Assembly: GCF_004345425.1 (NCBI RefSeq)
Contig: NZ_SLVP01000005.1
Location: 434,001 to 498,000 of the forward strand
Source: Paenibacillus sp. BK033
Lineage (GTDB): Bacteria > Bacillota > Bacilli > Paenibacillales > Paenibacillaceae
Length of the DNA: 64,000 nt
Direction: 5' to 3'
The notes under the pieces are model-generated. The model saw nothing but the letters and a program-made list of their open reading frames with translations. It did not search any database and was not told the origin of the DNA. The translations under genes and the position numbers were made by a program. Shown one piece after another: positions 1 through 7,817 of this stretch (the stretch's first letter is position 1; each line of letters begins with the position of its first letter).

Positions 1-434
1 GCCGTTGTTAATTTAACGGAAAATGCCAGCTCGCGATCGTAAAGGACTCCTGCCGGCTTTAGCACTCGCCAATATTCGCGCAAAGCGGTGCTTCCCGGGG
101 TAAATGCCGTAACCGACTCCGTAAAAACGGCATCAAACGTCTCGTCCGGAAAAGGCATGGAAGTAGCATCCGCCTGTACGATGCGGACGGGCAAATTGCT
201 AGACTTCGCACGATAAGACGCTTTTCTAATCATATCCTCGTTCCGGTCTATGGCTGTCACGTTGCAGCCCAGGCTGGCTAAATAGCACGCAGTCCGGCCG
301 GTTCCGCATCCTGCCTCCAGCACCTTCGTGCCGCGCGGGAAGCCGATCTGTCCGATTAATTCTTTGGTCGCTTGGAAGCCACCGGGATGCGCGCTTCCTT
401 CGCCGAGTCCGGCTAACAATGTATGGTAATCCAT
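1..434 (-). CDS. Class I SAM-dependent methyltransferase, partial
   Basis: The gene runs off the left edge, so only the first 144 or so residues are visible. The N-terminal part carries the SAM-binding motif I (VLEAGCGTGRT, about residues 38-48), the acidic end of strand 2 (TAIDRNEDM) and a later QADATSMPFPDETFDAV stretch, typical of the Methyltransf_11/25 Rossmann fold. Start is the ATG at 434, preceded by an AGAGGTGA ribosome site. The substrate cannot be told from this portion; UbiE/MenG-like small-molecule methylation is the usual role of this layout. Confidence 0.85.
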   Translation of the reverse strand, partial: MDYHTLLAGLGEGSAHPGGFQATKELIGQIGFPRGTKVLEAGCGTGRTACYLASLGCNVTAIDRNEDMIRKASYRAKSSNLPVRIVQADATSMPFPDETFDAVFTESVTAFTPGSTALREYWRVLKPAGVLYDRELAFSVKLTT

Positions 435-494
435 CGCCTTCTCACCTCTTGCGATATTCTATGCATAACCTCCTTCATCACTGCACCCATTCTT

Positions 495-522
495 GCGCGG
501 CTTCGCGCTTCTCTTTTTTTTT
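495..522 (+). terminator. Possible intrinsic terminator
   Basis: A short GCGCG/CGCGC stem is followed by CTTCTCTTTTTTTTT. It lies between two divergent genes, so no plus-strand transcript is known to end here; it may insulate the downstream gene. Confidence 0.3.
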
Positions 523-607
523 CGAATAGAAGACAATCGTACAAACCTATTAGTAGATTTTTTCATAGTCTAAGGTATACACGCATCAGGTTGGGAGGAA
601 TGGGATT

Positions 608-985
608 ATGCAGGAGGTTTATCCGGTTAGCTATAAGACGATCCATCCGTACATCGGACGGAGGGTAAGTGCGGTTACGCATGACGGACGGCATTTTATC
701 GGAACGATAAAAGGTGTAAAAAACGGCAAGTTAATCGTGGAGGACTGTACGTTTGACAGGAAGCCGCTATCCCTGTCGTCCGTTCGGAGCGGAAAGCATT
801 CGAAGAAACAAACTCGCTCCAAGCATAAAGCAAGACTGTCCGGCTATTATGACGGATACGGCTATGGATACGACGGTTACGGTGGAGGTTACGGTGGAGG
901 TTGCGGCGGCTTCGGCGGCGATTGTTTCTTTTTTCCGTTTGCATTCATAGCTTCCCTTTTCATTTTGCCTTTCTTCTTTATTTGA
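608..985 (+). CDS. Small protein: Sm/SH3-like domain fused to Gly/Tyr-rich YjcZ-like tail
   Basis: 125 residues, start ATG 608 after TTGGGAGGA. Residues about 13-50 (GRRVSAVTHDGRHFIGTIKG, then LIVED) have the strand pattern of a small beta barrel: a conserved turn (DG), a G-T/V-I strand and a final hydrophobic strand. A Lys/Arg-rich linker follows. Residues about 78-105 are Tyr/Gly repeats ending GGCGGFGGDC, and the last 20 residues are almost all Phe, Leu, Ile and Ala. The Gly-rich plus hydrophobic ending resembles the sporulation-associated YjcZ small proteins (inference from pattern). The next gene repeats the N-terminal domain. Function unknown; a spore or envelope role is a guess. Confidence 0.75.
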   Translation: MQEVYPVSYKTIHPYIGRRVSAVTHDGRHFIGTIKGVKNGKLIVEDCTFDRKPLSLSSVRSGKHSKKQTRSKHKARLSGYYDGYGYGYDGYGGGYGGGCGGFGGDCFFFPFAFIASLFILPFFFI

Positions 986-1023
986 TTGATTTGCCACACA
1001 AATTGCGAAAAGAGGAATCGCTA

Positions 1024-1536
1024 TTGGCATCCAGGAAAGCGCCTATTAAAAGAGAGCCAGAGGCAAGAGTTCAAGCGGTCAAAAAGGCTAAACGTTTAGT
1101 CGGTCAACCCGTTTGCGTATTGTTAAATGACGGCAGCTGTTATGTCGGAACGGTTCAAGCCATTCAGGACCATCGGCTAATCCTTTCCGAGTCCAGGAAC
1201 TGCGGGAGAGTAAATCGTTCCGATCGTTCCAAAAAACCGGAAGCCCAAGTTTCGGGTCTGCTGGATACCTTGATTGGGGGGATCGGCGCGCTAAATTCCT
1301 TTGGTTCGATGGCAACCGGTCTATTCAAGCCCATGTCATCCGGCCCTTCAGTCTTTTCTTTGGCGGGGAGTCCTGCCAACCAGAAGAATACGGATGGCCA
1401 GTCTGGGCCGGGGCCGGCAGGCGGGGAACAGAATAGCGGTTTTTTCGGTTCCATTCAACAAATGCTGCCGAAATTCCAAGTCGGTCTTAATATGGTGAAG
1501 ACGATTATGCCATTAATGGGGATGTTCAAAATCTAA
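1024..1536 (+). CDS. Hypothetical protein with the same N-terminal Sm/SH3-like domain
   Basis: 170 residues from TTG 1024, chosen because AGAGGA lies 7 bases upstream; the longer reading upstream has no ribosome site and overlaps the previous gene. Residues about 23-53 (GQPVCVLLNDGSCYVGTVQA, then LILSE) align with the same region of the preceding protein (DG turn, GT strand, LI strand), so the two adjacent genes are diverged paralogues in that domain only. The rest is different: a Gly/Ser-rich middle with repeated LxxxxGGIGALNSFGS-type segments and a hydrophobic C-terminus (NMVKTIMPLMGMFKI). Probably cotranscribed with the gene 38 bases upstream. Function not recognised. Confidence 0.75.
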   Translation: MASRKAPIKREPEARVQAVKKAKRLVGQPVCVLLNDGSCYVGTVQAIQDHRLILSESRNCGRVNRSDRSKKPEAQVSGLLDTLIGGIGALNSFGSMATGLFKPMSSGPSVFSLAGSPANQKNTDGQSGPGPAGGEQNSGFFGSIQQMLPKFQVGLNMVKTIMPLMGMFKI

Positions 1537-1553
1537 TGCTAAATCGCGTTGAA

Positions 1554-1595
1554 TTAGCCCGCCGGGGATCCCCGGTGGGCTAACTTTATTTTTGC
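1554..1595 (+). terminator. Intrinsic terminator
   Basis: TTAGCCC-G-CCGGGG pairs with CCCCGG-T-GGGCTAA, followed by CTTTATTTTT. It closes the two-gene unit above. Confidence 0.8.
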
Positions 1596-1645
1596 TATAA
1601 TACGGAGATCAGTCATAATATATGGAATTTGCAGGAGGCAATTCA

Positions 1646-1876
1646 ATGTCCAATCCGCAAAAAAAGTCTTCTGCCGTTTACGCAGTCATCGTAGTGCTTT
1701 GTGTCATTACCCTGATACTGTGTATCTTGTACGGGTTATTGCTATATGGTTTCTACGGGAGCACGAAAGAAATCATCGTAACTGCAGGAATAGCGGGAGC
1801 TGCTTGTTTGCTGGCGATCATTCTAACCGTGTTATTGTATAAAGAGGATGTCCGATCAAAGTCAAAGCCTAAATAA
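1646..1876 (+). CDS. Small two-helix membrane protein
   Basis: 76 residues. The ATG at 1646 is chosen over an in-frame ATG at 1622 because GCAGGAGG sits between the two. Residues about 11-34 and 42-63 are hydrophobic helices, with a short loop (YGSTKE) between and a basic tail (KEDVRSKSKPK). A TATAAT at 1596-1601 could be its -10 box. No recognisable family; predicted membrane location only. Confidence 0.7.
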   Translation: MSNPQKKSSAVYAVIVVLCVITLILCILYGLLLYGFYGSTKEIIVTAGIAGAACLLAIILTVLLYKEDVRSKSKPK

Positions 1877-1906
1877 ACTGCTCAAGCGATGGCTGAAGCA
1901 TTCAAT

Positions 1907-1936
1907 TTGACATATTGTGAATTTGCAATATATAAT
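1907..1936 (+). promoter_or_regulatory. Sigma-A promoter of the ArsR gene, leaderless
   Basis: TTGACA (1907-1912), 18 bases, TATAAT (1931-1936). The expected start of transcription, 6-7 bases downstream, falls on the ATG at 1943, and there is no ribosome site, so the mRNA is probably leaderless. Confidence 0.75.
1912..1935 (+). promoter_or_regulatory. Operator copy 1 (ATATTNNNNATTTGCAA)
   Basis: ATATTGTGAATTTGCAATAT is an inverted repeat (ATATTG/CAATAT) filling the space between the -35 and -10 boxes. The same word recurs at 2296 and 2339 before the dehydrogenase gene, which points to ArsR autoregulation and control of that gene. Confidence 0.7.
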
Positions 1937-1942
1937 GATCGC

Positions 1943-2242
1943 ATGAGCAACCCAATTGATATTTTTAAAGCACTCTCCAATGAAGCGCGTATTCAAATTT
2001 TAGAATGGCTGAAGGACCCAACAACCCATTTTTCTCCCCAGGAAGGAGCTGACCTTGATACGGTTGGGGTATGCGTAAGTCAAATCACCGAAAAACTAAA
2101 TATGAACCAGTCTACTGCTTCGCAATATCTCTCCATGCTTCAGAGAGCGGGATTGGTCCATGCTACACGGATAGGAAAATGGACTTACTACAGAAGGAAT
2201 GAAGAGGCAATTAACGACATTGGCCAATTCCTTAAGAAATGA
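1943..2242 (+). CDS. ArsR-family winged-helix transcriptional regulator
   Basis: 99 residues, MSNPIDIFKALSNEARIQIL at the N-terminus, the signature first helices of the ArsR/SmtB fold; recognition helix region is NQSTASQYLSMLQRAGLV (about residues 53-70), followed by the beta wing (ATRIGKWTYYRRN). The canonical metal-binding CVC motif of ArsR proper is not present; the single Cys in VGVCVSQI lies in the position where some members have a sensor Cys, so the ligand is not predictable. Start 1943 matches the promoter position; an upstream in-frame ATG (1889) lies before the promoter. Likely represses itself and the adjacent dehydrogenase. Confidence 0.88.
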   Translation: MSNPIDIFKALSNEARIQILEWLKDPTTHFSPQEGADLDTVGVCVSQITEKLNMNQSTASQYLSMLQRAGLVHATRIGKWTYYRRNEEAINDIGQFLKK

Positions 2243-2251
2243 TAAAAATAC

Positions 2252-2285
2252 AAAACTGAATTCTTGCCTCGAATTCAGTTTTTAT
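2252..2285 (+). terminator. Intrinsic terminator after the ArsR gene
   Basis: AAAACTGAATTC and GAATTCAGTTTT form a perfect 12-base-pair stem around a 7-base loop, running into TTTTTATT. Confidence 0.9.
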
Positions 2286-2295
2286 TAAAGCAAAC

Positions 2296-2312
2296 ATATT
2301 AACAATTTGCAA
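2296..2312 (+). promoter_or_regulatory. Operator copy 2
   Basis: ATATTAACAATTTGCAA matches the ATATTNNNNATTTGCAA word found in the ArsR promoter. Confidence 0.55.
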
Positions 2313-2338
2313 ATTATGCAATTTTGATTTACCCTTTT

Positions 2339-2362
2339 ATATTAATGATTTGCAATATATAA
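2339..2362 (+). promoter_or_regulatory. Operator copy 3 upstream of the dehydrogenase
   Basis: ATATTAATGATTTGCAATAT; its 3' 15 bases (ATTTGCAATATATAA) are identical to copy 1. No clear -35/-10 pair could be fixed, but the AT-rich TATATAAATATATAAA that follows probably contains the -10 element. Confidence 0.65.
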
Positions 2363-2380
2363 ATATATAAAACTCAAGTG

Positions 2381-2461
2381 GTGAGTCACTTAACATTAGG
2401 AGTGCTTGGGTTGCTTATCACGGAGTTTGTCACGCTTAATAATCCCAATCGAAAGAGGTAG
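2381..2461 (+). pseudogene. Possible MFS transporter N-terminal remnant or leader ORF
   Basis: Between operator copy 3 and the dehydrogenase, a GTG-initiated reading frame gives 26 residues beginning MSHLTLGVLGLLITEFVTL and ending in the dehydrogenase ribosome site. The first 19 residues resemble the first transmembrane helix of DHA1 drug exporters (LGxxGLLxTEF). No ribosome site precedes it. It may be a relic of an exporter once placed between regulator and dehydrogenase, or a chance ORF. Confidence 0.3.
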
Positions 2462-2467
2462 AACAAC

Positions 2468-3634
2468 ATGGAAAACTTTGAATTTCATAATCAGACTAAA
2501 ATTTTGTTTGGAAAAGGGCAAGTAAGCAGCTTGAAAAAGGAAATTCCTGCTTACGGCAAACGCATTTTGCTTGTGTACGGAGGCGGCAGCATAAAGAGAA
2601 ACGGGCTGTACGATCAGGTGATGCGGGAACTGAGAGACATCGAGGCCTTTGTCATTGAACTGGAAGGCGTTGAACCGAACCCGCGGCTTACGACTGTCAA
2701 AAAAGGAATTAACCTTATCAGAGATAACCAGCTTGACTTTATTCTTGCAGTAGGCGGCGGCAGCGTCATGGATTCTGCCAAAGCGATTGCGGCAGGCGTG
2801 CCGTACGAGGGCGACGTATGGGACATTGTGATCGGTCAAGCGAAAGCACCTTCTAATTCCGTTCCGATCGGAACCGTTGTAACGATAGCGGGAACGGGAT
2901 CGGAGATGAATGGCAATTCCGTTATTACGAATTGGGAAACGAAAACGAAAGCATTTTTCAACTCCCCATACGTGCTTCCCAAATTCAGTATCCTGGATCC
3001 CGAGCTTACTTTCTCCGTACCTAGGGACCAAACGATCTATGGCACAGTTGATATTATGGCCCATGTATTCGAACAGTATTTCCATGCTTCGAACAATGCG
3101 CCTCTTCAGGAACGAATTGGTGAAGCGATTCTGCTTAGCGTTGCGGAGACCGCGCCAAAGCTCGTGAATGATTTGCACAATTACGAATATCGCGAAGTCA
3201 TGTTATTAAACGGAACATTGGCCTTAAACGGACTAACGGGAATGGGCGTTAACCCGGATTGGGCGACTCATCTTATCGAGCATGCCGTATCGGCTGTCCT
3301 TGATATCCCGCATGGCGGGGGAATCGCGATCATTGCCCCGCATTGGATGGAGCATGTAGCTGCCGTACGTCCGGAGAAAGTTGCACAGCTAGGCGTTCGC
3401 GTATTCCATTTGGACCGGGCGGGGAAAACGGATGCTCAATTGGCAGCGGAAGCGATTCAGTCTCTCAGGGAATTGTGGGCTTCCATTGGAGCGCCAACAA
3501 AACTTTCGGACTATGGCATCGATGACAAGGAAATCGAGCTGATGACGGAAAGAGCTATGCTCGCCGACCAAATAGGCAGCTATGTTCCTCTGACGAAAGA
3601 TGATGTCAGAAAAATTTTGAGAAATTCTTTATAA
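2468..3634 (+). CDS. Iron-containing alcohol dehydrogenase (butanol dehydrogenase type)
   Basis: 388 residues, the normal length for group III Fe-ADH. GGGSVMDSAKAIA (about 95-107) is the NAD(P)-binding GGGS motif; the metal site residues appear as D195 and H199 (TVDIMAHVFEQ), a His in LIEHAVSAVLDIPHGGG (about 271-283) and the His of PHWMEH downstream. It resembles YugJ/BdhA-type NAD(P)H-dependent aldehyde or alcohol oxidoreductases, which reduce aldehydes in the cytosol. Ribosome site AAAGAGGT. Operator copies just upstream suggest control by the adjacent ArsR protein, probably as a response to a reactive small molecule (inference). Confidence 0.93.
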   Translation: MENFEFHNQTKILFGKGQVSSLKKEIPAYGKRILLVYGGGSIKRNGLYDQVMRELRDIEAFVIELEGVEPNPRLTTVKKGINLIRDNQLDFILAVGGGSVMDSAKAIAAGVPYEGDVWDIVIGQAKAPSNSVPIGTVVTIAGTGSEMNGNSVITNWETKTKAFFNSPYVLPKFSILDPELTFSVPRDQTIYGTVDIMAHVFEQYFHASNNAPLQERIGEAILLSVAETAPKLVNDLHNYEYREVMLLNGTLALNGLTGMGVNPDWATHLIEHAVSAVLDIPHGGGIAIIAPHWMEHVAAVRPEKVAQLGVRVFHLDRAGKTDAQLAAEAIQSLRELWASIGAPTKLSDYGIDDKEIELMTERAMLADQIGSYVPLTKDDVRKILRNSL

Positions 3635-3642
3635 TAAACGAT

Positions 3643-3677
3643 GGGCTGTCTCGCTTTGAGACAGCCCTATTTTATTT
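3643..3677 (+). terminator. Intrinsic terminator
   Basis: GGGCTGTCTC pairs with GAGACAGCCC around a 5-base loop, then TATTTTATTT. Confidence 0.9.
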
Positions 3678-3789
3678 GACTCAGATTGTGAACAGGCTGG
3701 AAATAATGCTGCTGAAAATTTATGATAGCGGTCAAATTGCGTACACTATGAGCGTAAACAATTGACAATGCAACTGGAGGCTGTGAAAA

Positions 3790-4788
3790 ATGGGTAAAAT
3801 TGCGATTTTCGGATTCGGCCGCATCGGCAGGCAACTGTTGCGCGTGGCGCTTCAGGACAAACTCTTCGTTCCGGTCTCGATATCCGACATCAAGGACGAA
3901 GGCACGCTTGCCGCTCTTTTTGAAGTGGACTCGAACTATAAGCGTTGGCACGAGGACGTATCGGCCAAAGAAGGCGCGATGGTCATAGGCGGACGGGAAA
4001 TACTTTATATCAATTCCTCAAACGAAGTACCGGACTGGAAGTCGCTTGGCGTGGATCTTGTCGTCGACTGCACGGGCCGAGCCGTCGTCCGTTCCGTTGC
4101 GCAAGTGCATTTGGACAGGGGGGCGAAGCGCGTTCTGATCAGCGGACCAAGCAAGTCCCTCGACGATTGCGACGCGGTGCTGCTCAAGGGCATCAACCTC
4201 GACAGCTTCGATCCCGGCAAGCACCGGATTATTAGCATGGCCAGCTGCACGACTAACGCCTTGGCAGCCGTCATTAAGCTGGTCAAAGAAAACTACGGGA
4301 TCAAATTCGGTCTGTTCTCGACCGTTCATTCCTATACCAACACGCAATCGTTGACGGATCAGCCGATGCGAGACCGGCGTGACTCCTGGGCTGCGGCCGA
4401 GAACATCATCCCGTCTTCGTCTGGAGCGGCAAAGGCTCTCAAGTTTATTTGGCCAGACCTTCAGATCACGGGCAAGGCTTATCGCATACCGACTCGCACG
4501 GGAAGCATCGCCGAGCTAAACTTGATTACGGAGAAGCCGTGCTCGGTGCAGGAAGTAAACGATATGTTCCGACGTGCTTCGCGAGAAGGCGATTTAAAAG
4601 GCGTCATGGACGTACTCGAAGGAGAATGGGCATCGTCGCGTATCGTAGGCGACCCGCATACGTCCATCATCGATCTTCCGCTCACGCATGTGGAAGGAGA
4701 ACTGCTCTCCGTCGCAACATGGTACGACAATGAATGGGGTTTCGCTACGCGTTTGGCGGAGGTTGCCGAATTCTTGTCGAGCAAATAA
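3790..4788 (+). CDS. gap: Glyceraldehyde-3-phosphate dehydrogenase, type I
   Basis: 332 residues. N-terminal Rossmann motif GFGRIGRQLLR (about 7-17), catalytic SCTTN with Cys at about residue 152, and WYDNEWGF near the C-terminus are diagnostic. It catalyses the NAD(P)-dependent phosphorylating step between glyceraldehyde-3-phosphate and 1,3-bisphosphoglycerate. It stands alone rather than in the usual gapR-gap-pgk cluster, and the loop where typical enzymes have an APAKG-like segment reads ISGPSKSLDDCD, so it is probably a second, diverged paralogue (possibly the gluconeogenic or another aldehyde-phosphate form) rather than the main glycolytic enzyme. Start ATG 3790 after CTGGAGG. Confidence 0.93.
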   Translation: MGKIAIFGFGRIGRQLLRVALQDKLFVPVSISDIKDEGTLAALFEVDSNYKRWHEDVSAKEGAMVIGGREILYINSSNEVPDWKSLGVDLVVDCTGRAVVRSVAQVHLDRGAKRVLISGPSKSLDDCDAVLLKGINLDSFDPGKHRIISMASCTTNALAAVIKLVKENYGIKFGLFSTVHSYTNTQSLTDQPMRDRRDSWAAAENIIPSSSGAAKALKFIWPDLQITGKAYRIPTRTGSIAELNLITEKPCSVQEVNDMFRRASREGDLKGVMDVLEGEWASSRIVGDPHTSIIDLPLTHVEGELLSVATWYDNEWGFATRLAEVAEFLSSK

Positions 4789-4807
4789 TGGAGCCAAGCG
4801 CCATAGA

Positions 4808-4841
4808 CGTTAAGAGCCGCTCATCTGTGCGGCTCTTAACG
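4808..4841 (+). terminator. Hairpin, probable terminator
   Basis: CGTTAAGAGCCGC pairs with GCGGCTCTTAACG around an 8-base loop. There is no real U tract (ATTTGTG), so efficiency is uncertain; it could act in both directions. Confidence 0.6.
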
Positions 4842-4995
4842 ATTTGTGTCGAATCGATTGTTCCAAAGAACAAAGCTGTTTCTTTTATCTAAAAATGGGT
4901 GTAATTTGCAAATGAACTTGGAAAGCATTACTTTATAAAAGAAAAAGCACTTGCGAAAGGCATTGATTTCAAACGATCGAGGAGAGACCTCCCAG

Positions 4996-5817
4996 ATGAG
5001 AACGATATCCTCCAGAAACTTATGGATGATCATTGGCATTTCCGCCGTTTTGTCGACTCTGCTGCTTGTCGCCGGGTTTGGCTTGGCCGTCAAGGATTTG
5101 CTTTATCCGAAAGGCCAGACATTCGCGGGAAACGCGGACATGCCGGCGCTGCCGGCGGGTGGCAAGCTGAGCGAAAGCAAGGATATTGCGATCACGGCTA
5201 TCGGAGACTCGCTGACGAAAGGAACCGGCGACGCTTCAGGCGAAGGTTACGTCAAGCAGGTCGTCGCGCTGTTGAAACAGAATCACCCGGGCGTGTCCGT
5301 ACGGCTCAATAACAATTTGGCTATCAACGGATTGAAAACCAAGCAGCTGGAGCAGCTGTTAAAAACCGATAAGAGCTACAGCTTCGCTCTCAAGCAGGCG
5401 AACGTGATCGTCTTCACCATCGGCGGAAACGATCTTTTCCAGACCGCATCAAGCCCGGGTAAGGCTGCGGGCGAAATGAACCTGGACAAGCTCAAGGCTG
5501 ACCTGCCGCAGAGCTTGAACCGGCTGGCTCAGATTGTGAAGCGGCTGCACGCGATCAATCCCGATGCGCGTGTCGTGTACGTCGGCTTGTATAATCCGTT
5601 CTACGATATTCCGGAATTTCGGGACGGATCGCTCCACATCCAACAATGGAACGAACGGACGTACGCGCTTCTTCACCGGTACCCCAACATGTCTATGGTA
5701 CCGACGTTTGATCTTTTCGAGAACGCAATCGGCCGGTACTTGTCGTCGGATCATTTTCATCCCAATCATGACGGGTACGCGCAAATCGCCGCCCGAATCG
5801 TTCAGTCATTGGAATAG
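4996..5817 (+). CDS. Membrane-anchored SGNH/GDSL hydrolase (lipase/esterase type)
   Basis: 273 residues from ATG 4996, chosen because GAGGAGAG precedes it. An N-terminal hydrophobic segment (about 9-30) is a signal anchor or signal peptide, so the enzyme works outside the membrane. Block I is AIGDSLTKGTG (nucleophile Ser about 72), block III is TIGGNDLF (Gly/Asn oxyanion residues), block V is SDHFHPNHDGYA with the Asp-His pair. This is the YpmR/GDSL-2 type acting on an unidentified acyl ester. Its stop codon overlaps the ribosome site of the ABC ATPase gene, so the three genes 4996-7807 form one operon. Confidence 0.88.
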   Translation: MRTISSRNLWMIIGISAVLSTLLLVAGFGLAVKDLLYPKGQTFAGNADMPALPAGGKLSESKDIAITAIGDSLTKGTGDASGEGYVKQVVALLKQNHPGVSVRLNNNLAINGLKTKQLEQLLKTDKSYSFALKQANVIVFTIGGNDLFQTASSPGKAAGEMNLDKLKADLPQSLNRLAQIVKRLHAINPDARVVYVGLYNPFYDIPEFRDGSLHIQQWNERTYALLHRYPNMSMVPTFDLFENAIGRYLSSDHFHPNHDGYAQIAARIVQSLE

Positions 5818-5829
5818 GAGGGAATGCGC

Positions 5830-6828
5830 ATGCAACTCGCGAGTCGGAAGAGACAGGAGGAGGCGAGGCAGTCGGCACATGAAGAAGCCGTACTGACCGT
5901 CCGCAACGTTAAGAAACAAATCAGCGGGAAACCAATCATCAAGGACGTCACGTTCGAAGTCCGCGCCGGCGAAATTTTCGGGTTTCTCGGGCCGAACGGC
6001 GCCGGCAAAACAACGATGATCCGCATGCTCGTCGATCTGATCAAGCCGTCTTCCGGCGAGATTCTGATTTGCGGCGAAGACATCGGCCGCCATCCCGAAG
6101 AGGCGCTGCGCCACGTCGGCTGCATCGTCGAAAATCCCGAAGCCTATTCCTACCTGACGGGCTGGGAAAATCTCGAGCATTTCGCGCGCATGCAGCGCGG
6201 CATCGATAACGCGCGAATTCGCGAGGTCGTTGCTATAGTCGGTCTCGATGCCCGCATCCACGATAAAGTAAAAACGTATTCGCTTGGCATGCGGCAGAGG
6301 CTTGGCATCGCGCAGGCGCTGCTCGGCCGGCCGAAGCTGCTCATTCTCGACGAACCGACAAACGGGCTTGATCCGAAAGGCATCAAGGAGCTGCGGGAAT
6401 TCGTGCGCATGCTGGCGAATCAGGGGATGAGCCTGTTTATTTCGAGCCACCTGCTGAGCGAGATCCAGCTGATGTGCGACCGCGTCGCGATCATTAGCCA
6501 TGGCAAGGTGCTGGCCGTCGGCACGGTGGACGAACTGCTTCACGGCGCGGACAATTACGTCGTCTGGCAATTCGAGCAGCCGGAGGCGGGGCGGCGCCTG
6601 CTCGCGGGCGAGGGCGACGTCGAACTCGTGCTTGACGAGCATCGGATCGACGAAAGCTTGCTGGCGGGAATGAGGGAGGCGCTCATCACGGCGATGAACC
6701 CGGAGCGGATCGCGTCCTTGGTCGAGAAGGCGGTGCTCGCCGGCATCGGCATCGTGGCGGTGCACAGCATCGCGCCTACGCTGGAGCAGTTATTTTTACG
6801 GATGACGGATGGTGAAAGCATTGGATAG
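5830..6828 (+). CDS. ABC-2 exporter ATP-binding protein
   Basis: 332 residues from ATG 5830; the ATG at 5824 is one base from the AGGAGGG and too close. Walker A GPNGAGKTT (about 56-64), Q-loop/ABC signature YSLGMRQRLGIAQALL, Walker B LLILDEPTNGLDP and switch His (SSH) are intact. The C-terminal 100 residues are the extra domain seen in BcrA/CcmA-like exporters. Pairs with the permease that starts inside its 3' end. Substrate unknown; bacitracin-type or lipid export is typical of the family. Confidence 0.92.
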   Translation: MQLASRKRQEEARQSAHEEAVLTVRNVKKQISGKPIIKDVTFEVRAGEIFGFLGPNGAGKTTMIRMLVDLIKPSSGEILICGEDIGRHPEEALRHVGCIVENPEAYSYLTGWENLEHFARMQRGIDNARIREVVAIVGLDARIHDKVKTYSLGMRQRLGIAQALLGRPKLLILDEPTNGLDPKGIKELREFVRMLANQGMSLFISSHLLSEIQLMCDRVAIISHGKVLAVGTVDELLHGADNYVVWQFEQPEAGRRLLAGEGDVELVLDEHRIDESLLAGMREALITAMNPERIASLVEKAVLAGIGIVAVHSIAPTLEQLFLRMTDGESIG

Positions 6829-7807
6829 ACTGCTCCCGCTCATACAAAACGAGACGCTTAAGATCTGGAAGAAAAAGCGGTTTTTCGTCATCGTGCTCGT
6901 GCTGCTGATCCTCATTCCGATCTTTACATACGCGCAGTTTCGGATCACAGAGACGAATAAGAAGAATTTCAAGGATTGGCGCAATCAGCTCATCCAGCAA
7001 ATCAACGAATACCAAAACATGCTCTCCAGCGACAGGATCCCGGAGGAATGGAAGCATTCGCGGCGGATCGCCGTGCAGCAGCTGCAATACTACCTGGATC
7101 ACGATGTCAATCCGAACTCGCCGGACGGCGTCACGTTCACCCGAAGCTTCCTGTCGAACGCGGTCACGCTGTTCTTCCCGCTGCTCGTGCTTGCCCTTGC
7201 GTCAGACATCGTATCGGGCGAGCGCACGTCGGGCACGATCAAAATGCTGCTCACGAGGCCCGTACGCCGATGGAAGATCCTGTTCAGCAAACTCGTGGCG
7301 CTTAGCCTCTACGTAGCATTAATCATAGTGGTCAGCGCCGTTCTCTGTTATTTAATATCCGGTGCGGTATTTGGTTATTACGGATGGGAAATCCCCGTAT
7401 TTACAGGCTTTGTAATCAAGGGATCTTCGGTCGAAAGCAGCTTTGTGCACGCGATTCCGCAATGGCTTTACTTGCTGATGGAAGCCGGGCTGATCTGGGT
7501 GTCGTCCATGACCGTGGCTTTGCTCGCGCTGATGGTATCCGTGCTCGTGCGCAGCACGGCCGCGAGCATCGTGACGATGATGGCGGCCGTCATCTCCGGA
7601 ACGATCTTATCGAGCATGTCTTCTTCCTGGCACAGCGCCAAATTCATTTTCTCCGTAAATCTGCAGCTGACGGATTATCTGGCGGGCTCGCCGCCGCCGA
7701 TTACGGGCATGACGCTTGGCTTCTCTCTTGTCATTTTGGCCTGTTGGGGGATTGCTTCCCTTGCCGTTTCGTTCTCCGTCTTTACGAAACAGGACATCTT
7801 GAATTAG
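6809..7807 (+). CDS. ABC-2 type permease
   Basis: 332 residues. It begins 20 bases inside the ATPase gene, which suggests translational coupling. One transmembrane helix near the N-terminus (about 24-44), a long extracytoplasmic segment (about 48-108), then five or so helices to the C-terminus: the ABC2_membrane_3/5 plan. The motif LVLALASDIVSGERTSGTIKMLL is characteristic of BcrB/NatB-like permeases. No clear terminator follows; the next 80 bases hold a ppk2 remnant. Confidence 0.9.
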   Translation: MVKALDRLLPLIQNETLKIWKKKRFFVIVLVLLILIPIFTYAQFRITETNKKNFKDWRNQLIQQINEYQNMLSSDRIPEEWKHSRRIAVQQLQYYLDHDVNPNSPDGVTFTRSFLSNAVTLFFPLLVLALASDIVSGERTSGTIKMLLTRPVRRWKILFSKLVALSLYVALIIVVSAVLCYLISGAVFGYYGWEIPVFTGFVIKGSSVESSFVHAIPQWLYLLMEAGLIWVSSMTVALLALMVSVLVRSTAASIVTMMAAVISGTILSSMSSSWHSAKFIFSVNLQLTDYLAGSPPPITGMTLGFSLVILACWGIASLAVSFSVFTKQDILN

Positions 7808-7817
7808 AACCCACGGG

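Noticed and set aside
844..925. Tandem GGATACGG/GGTTACGGTGGA repeats as a minisatellite
   Set aside because: They code for the Tyr/Gly-rich tail of a real small protein.
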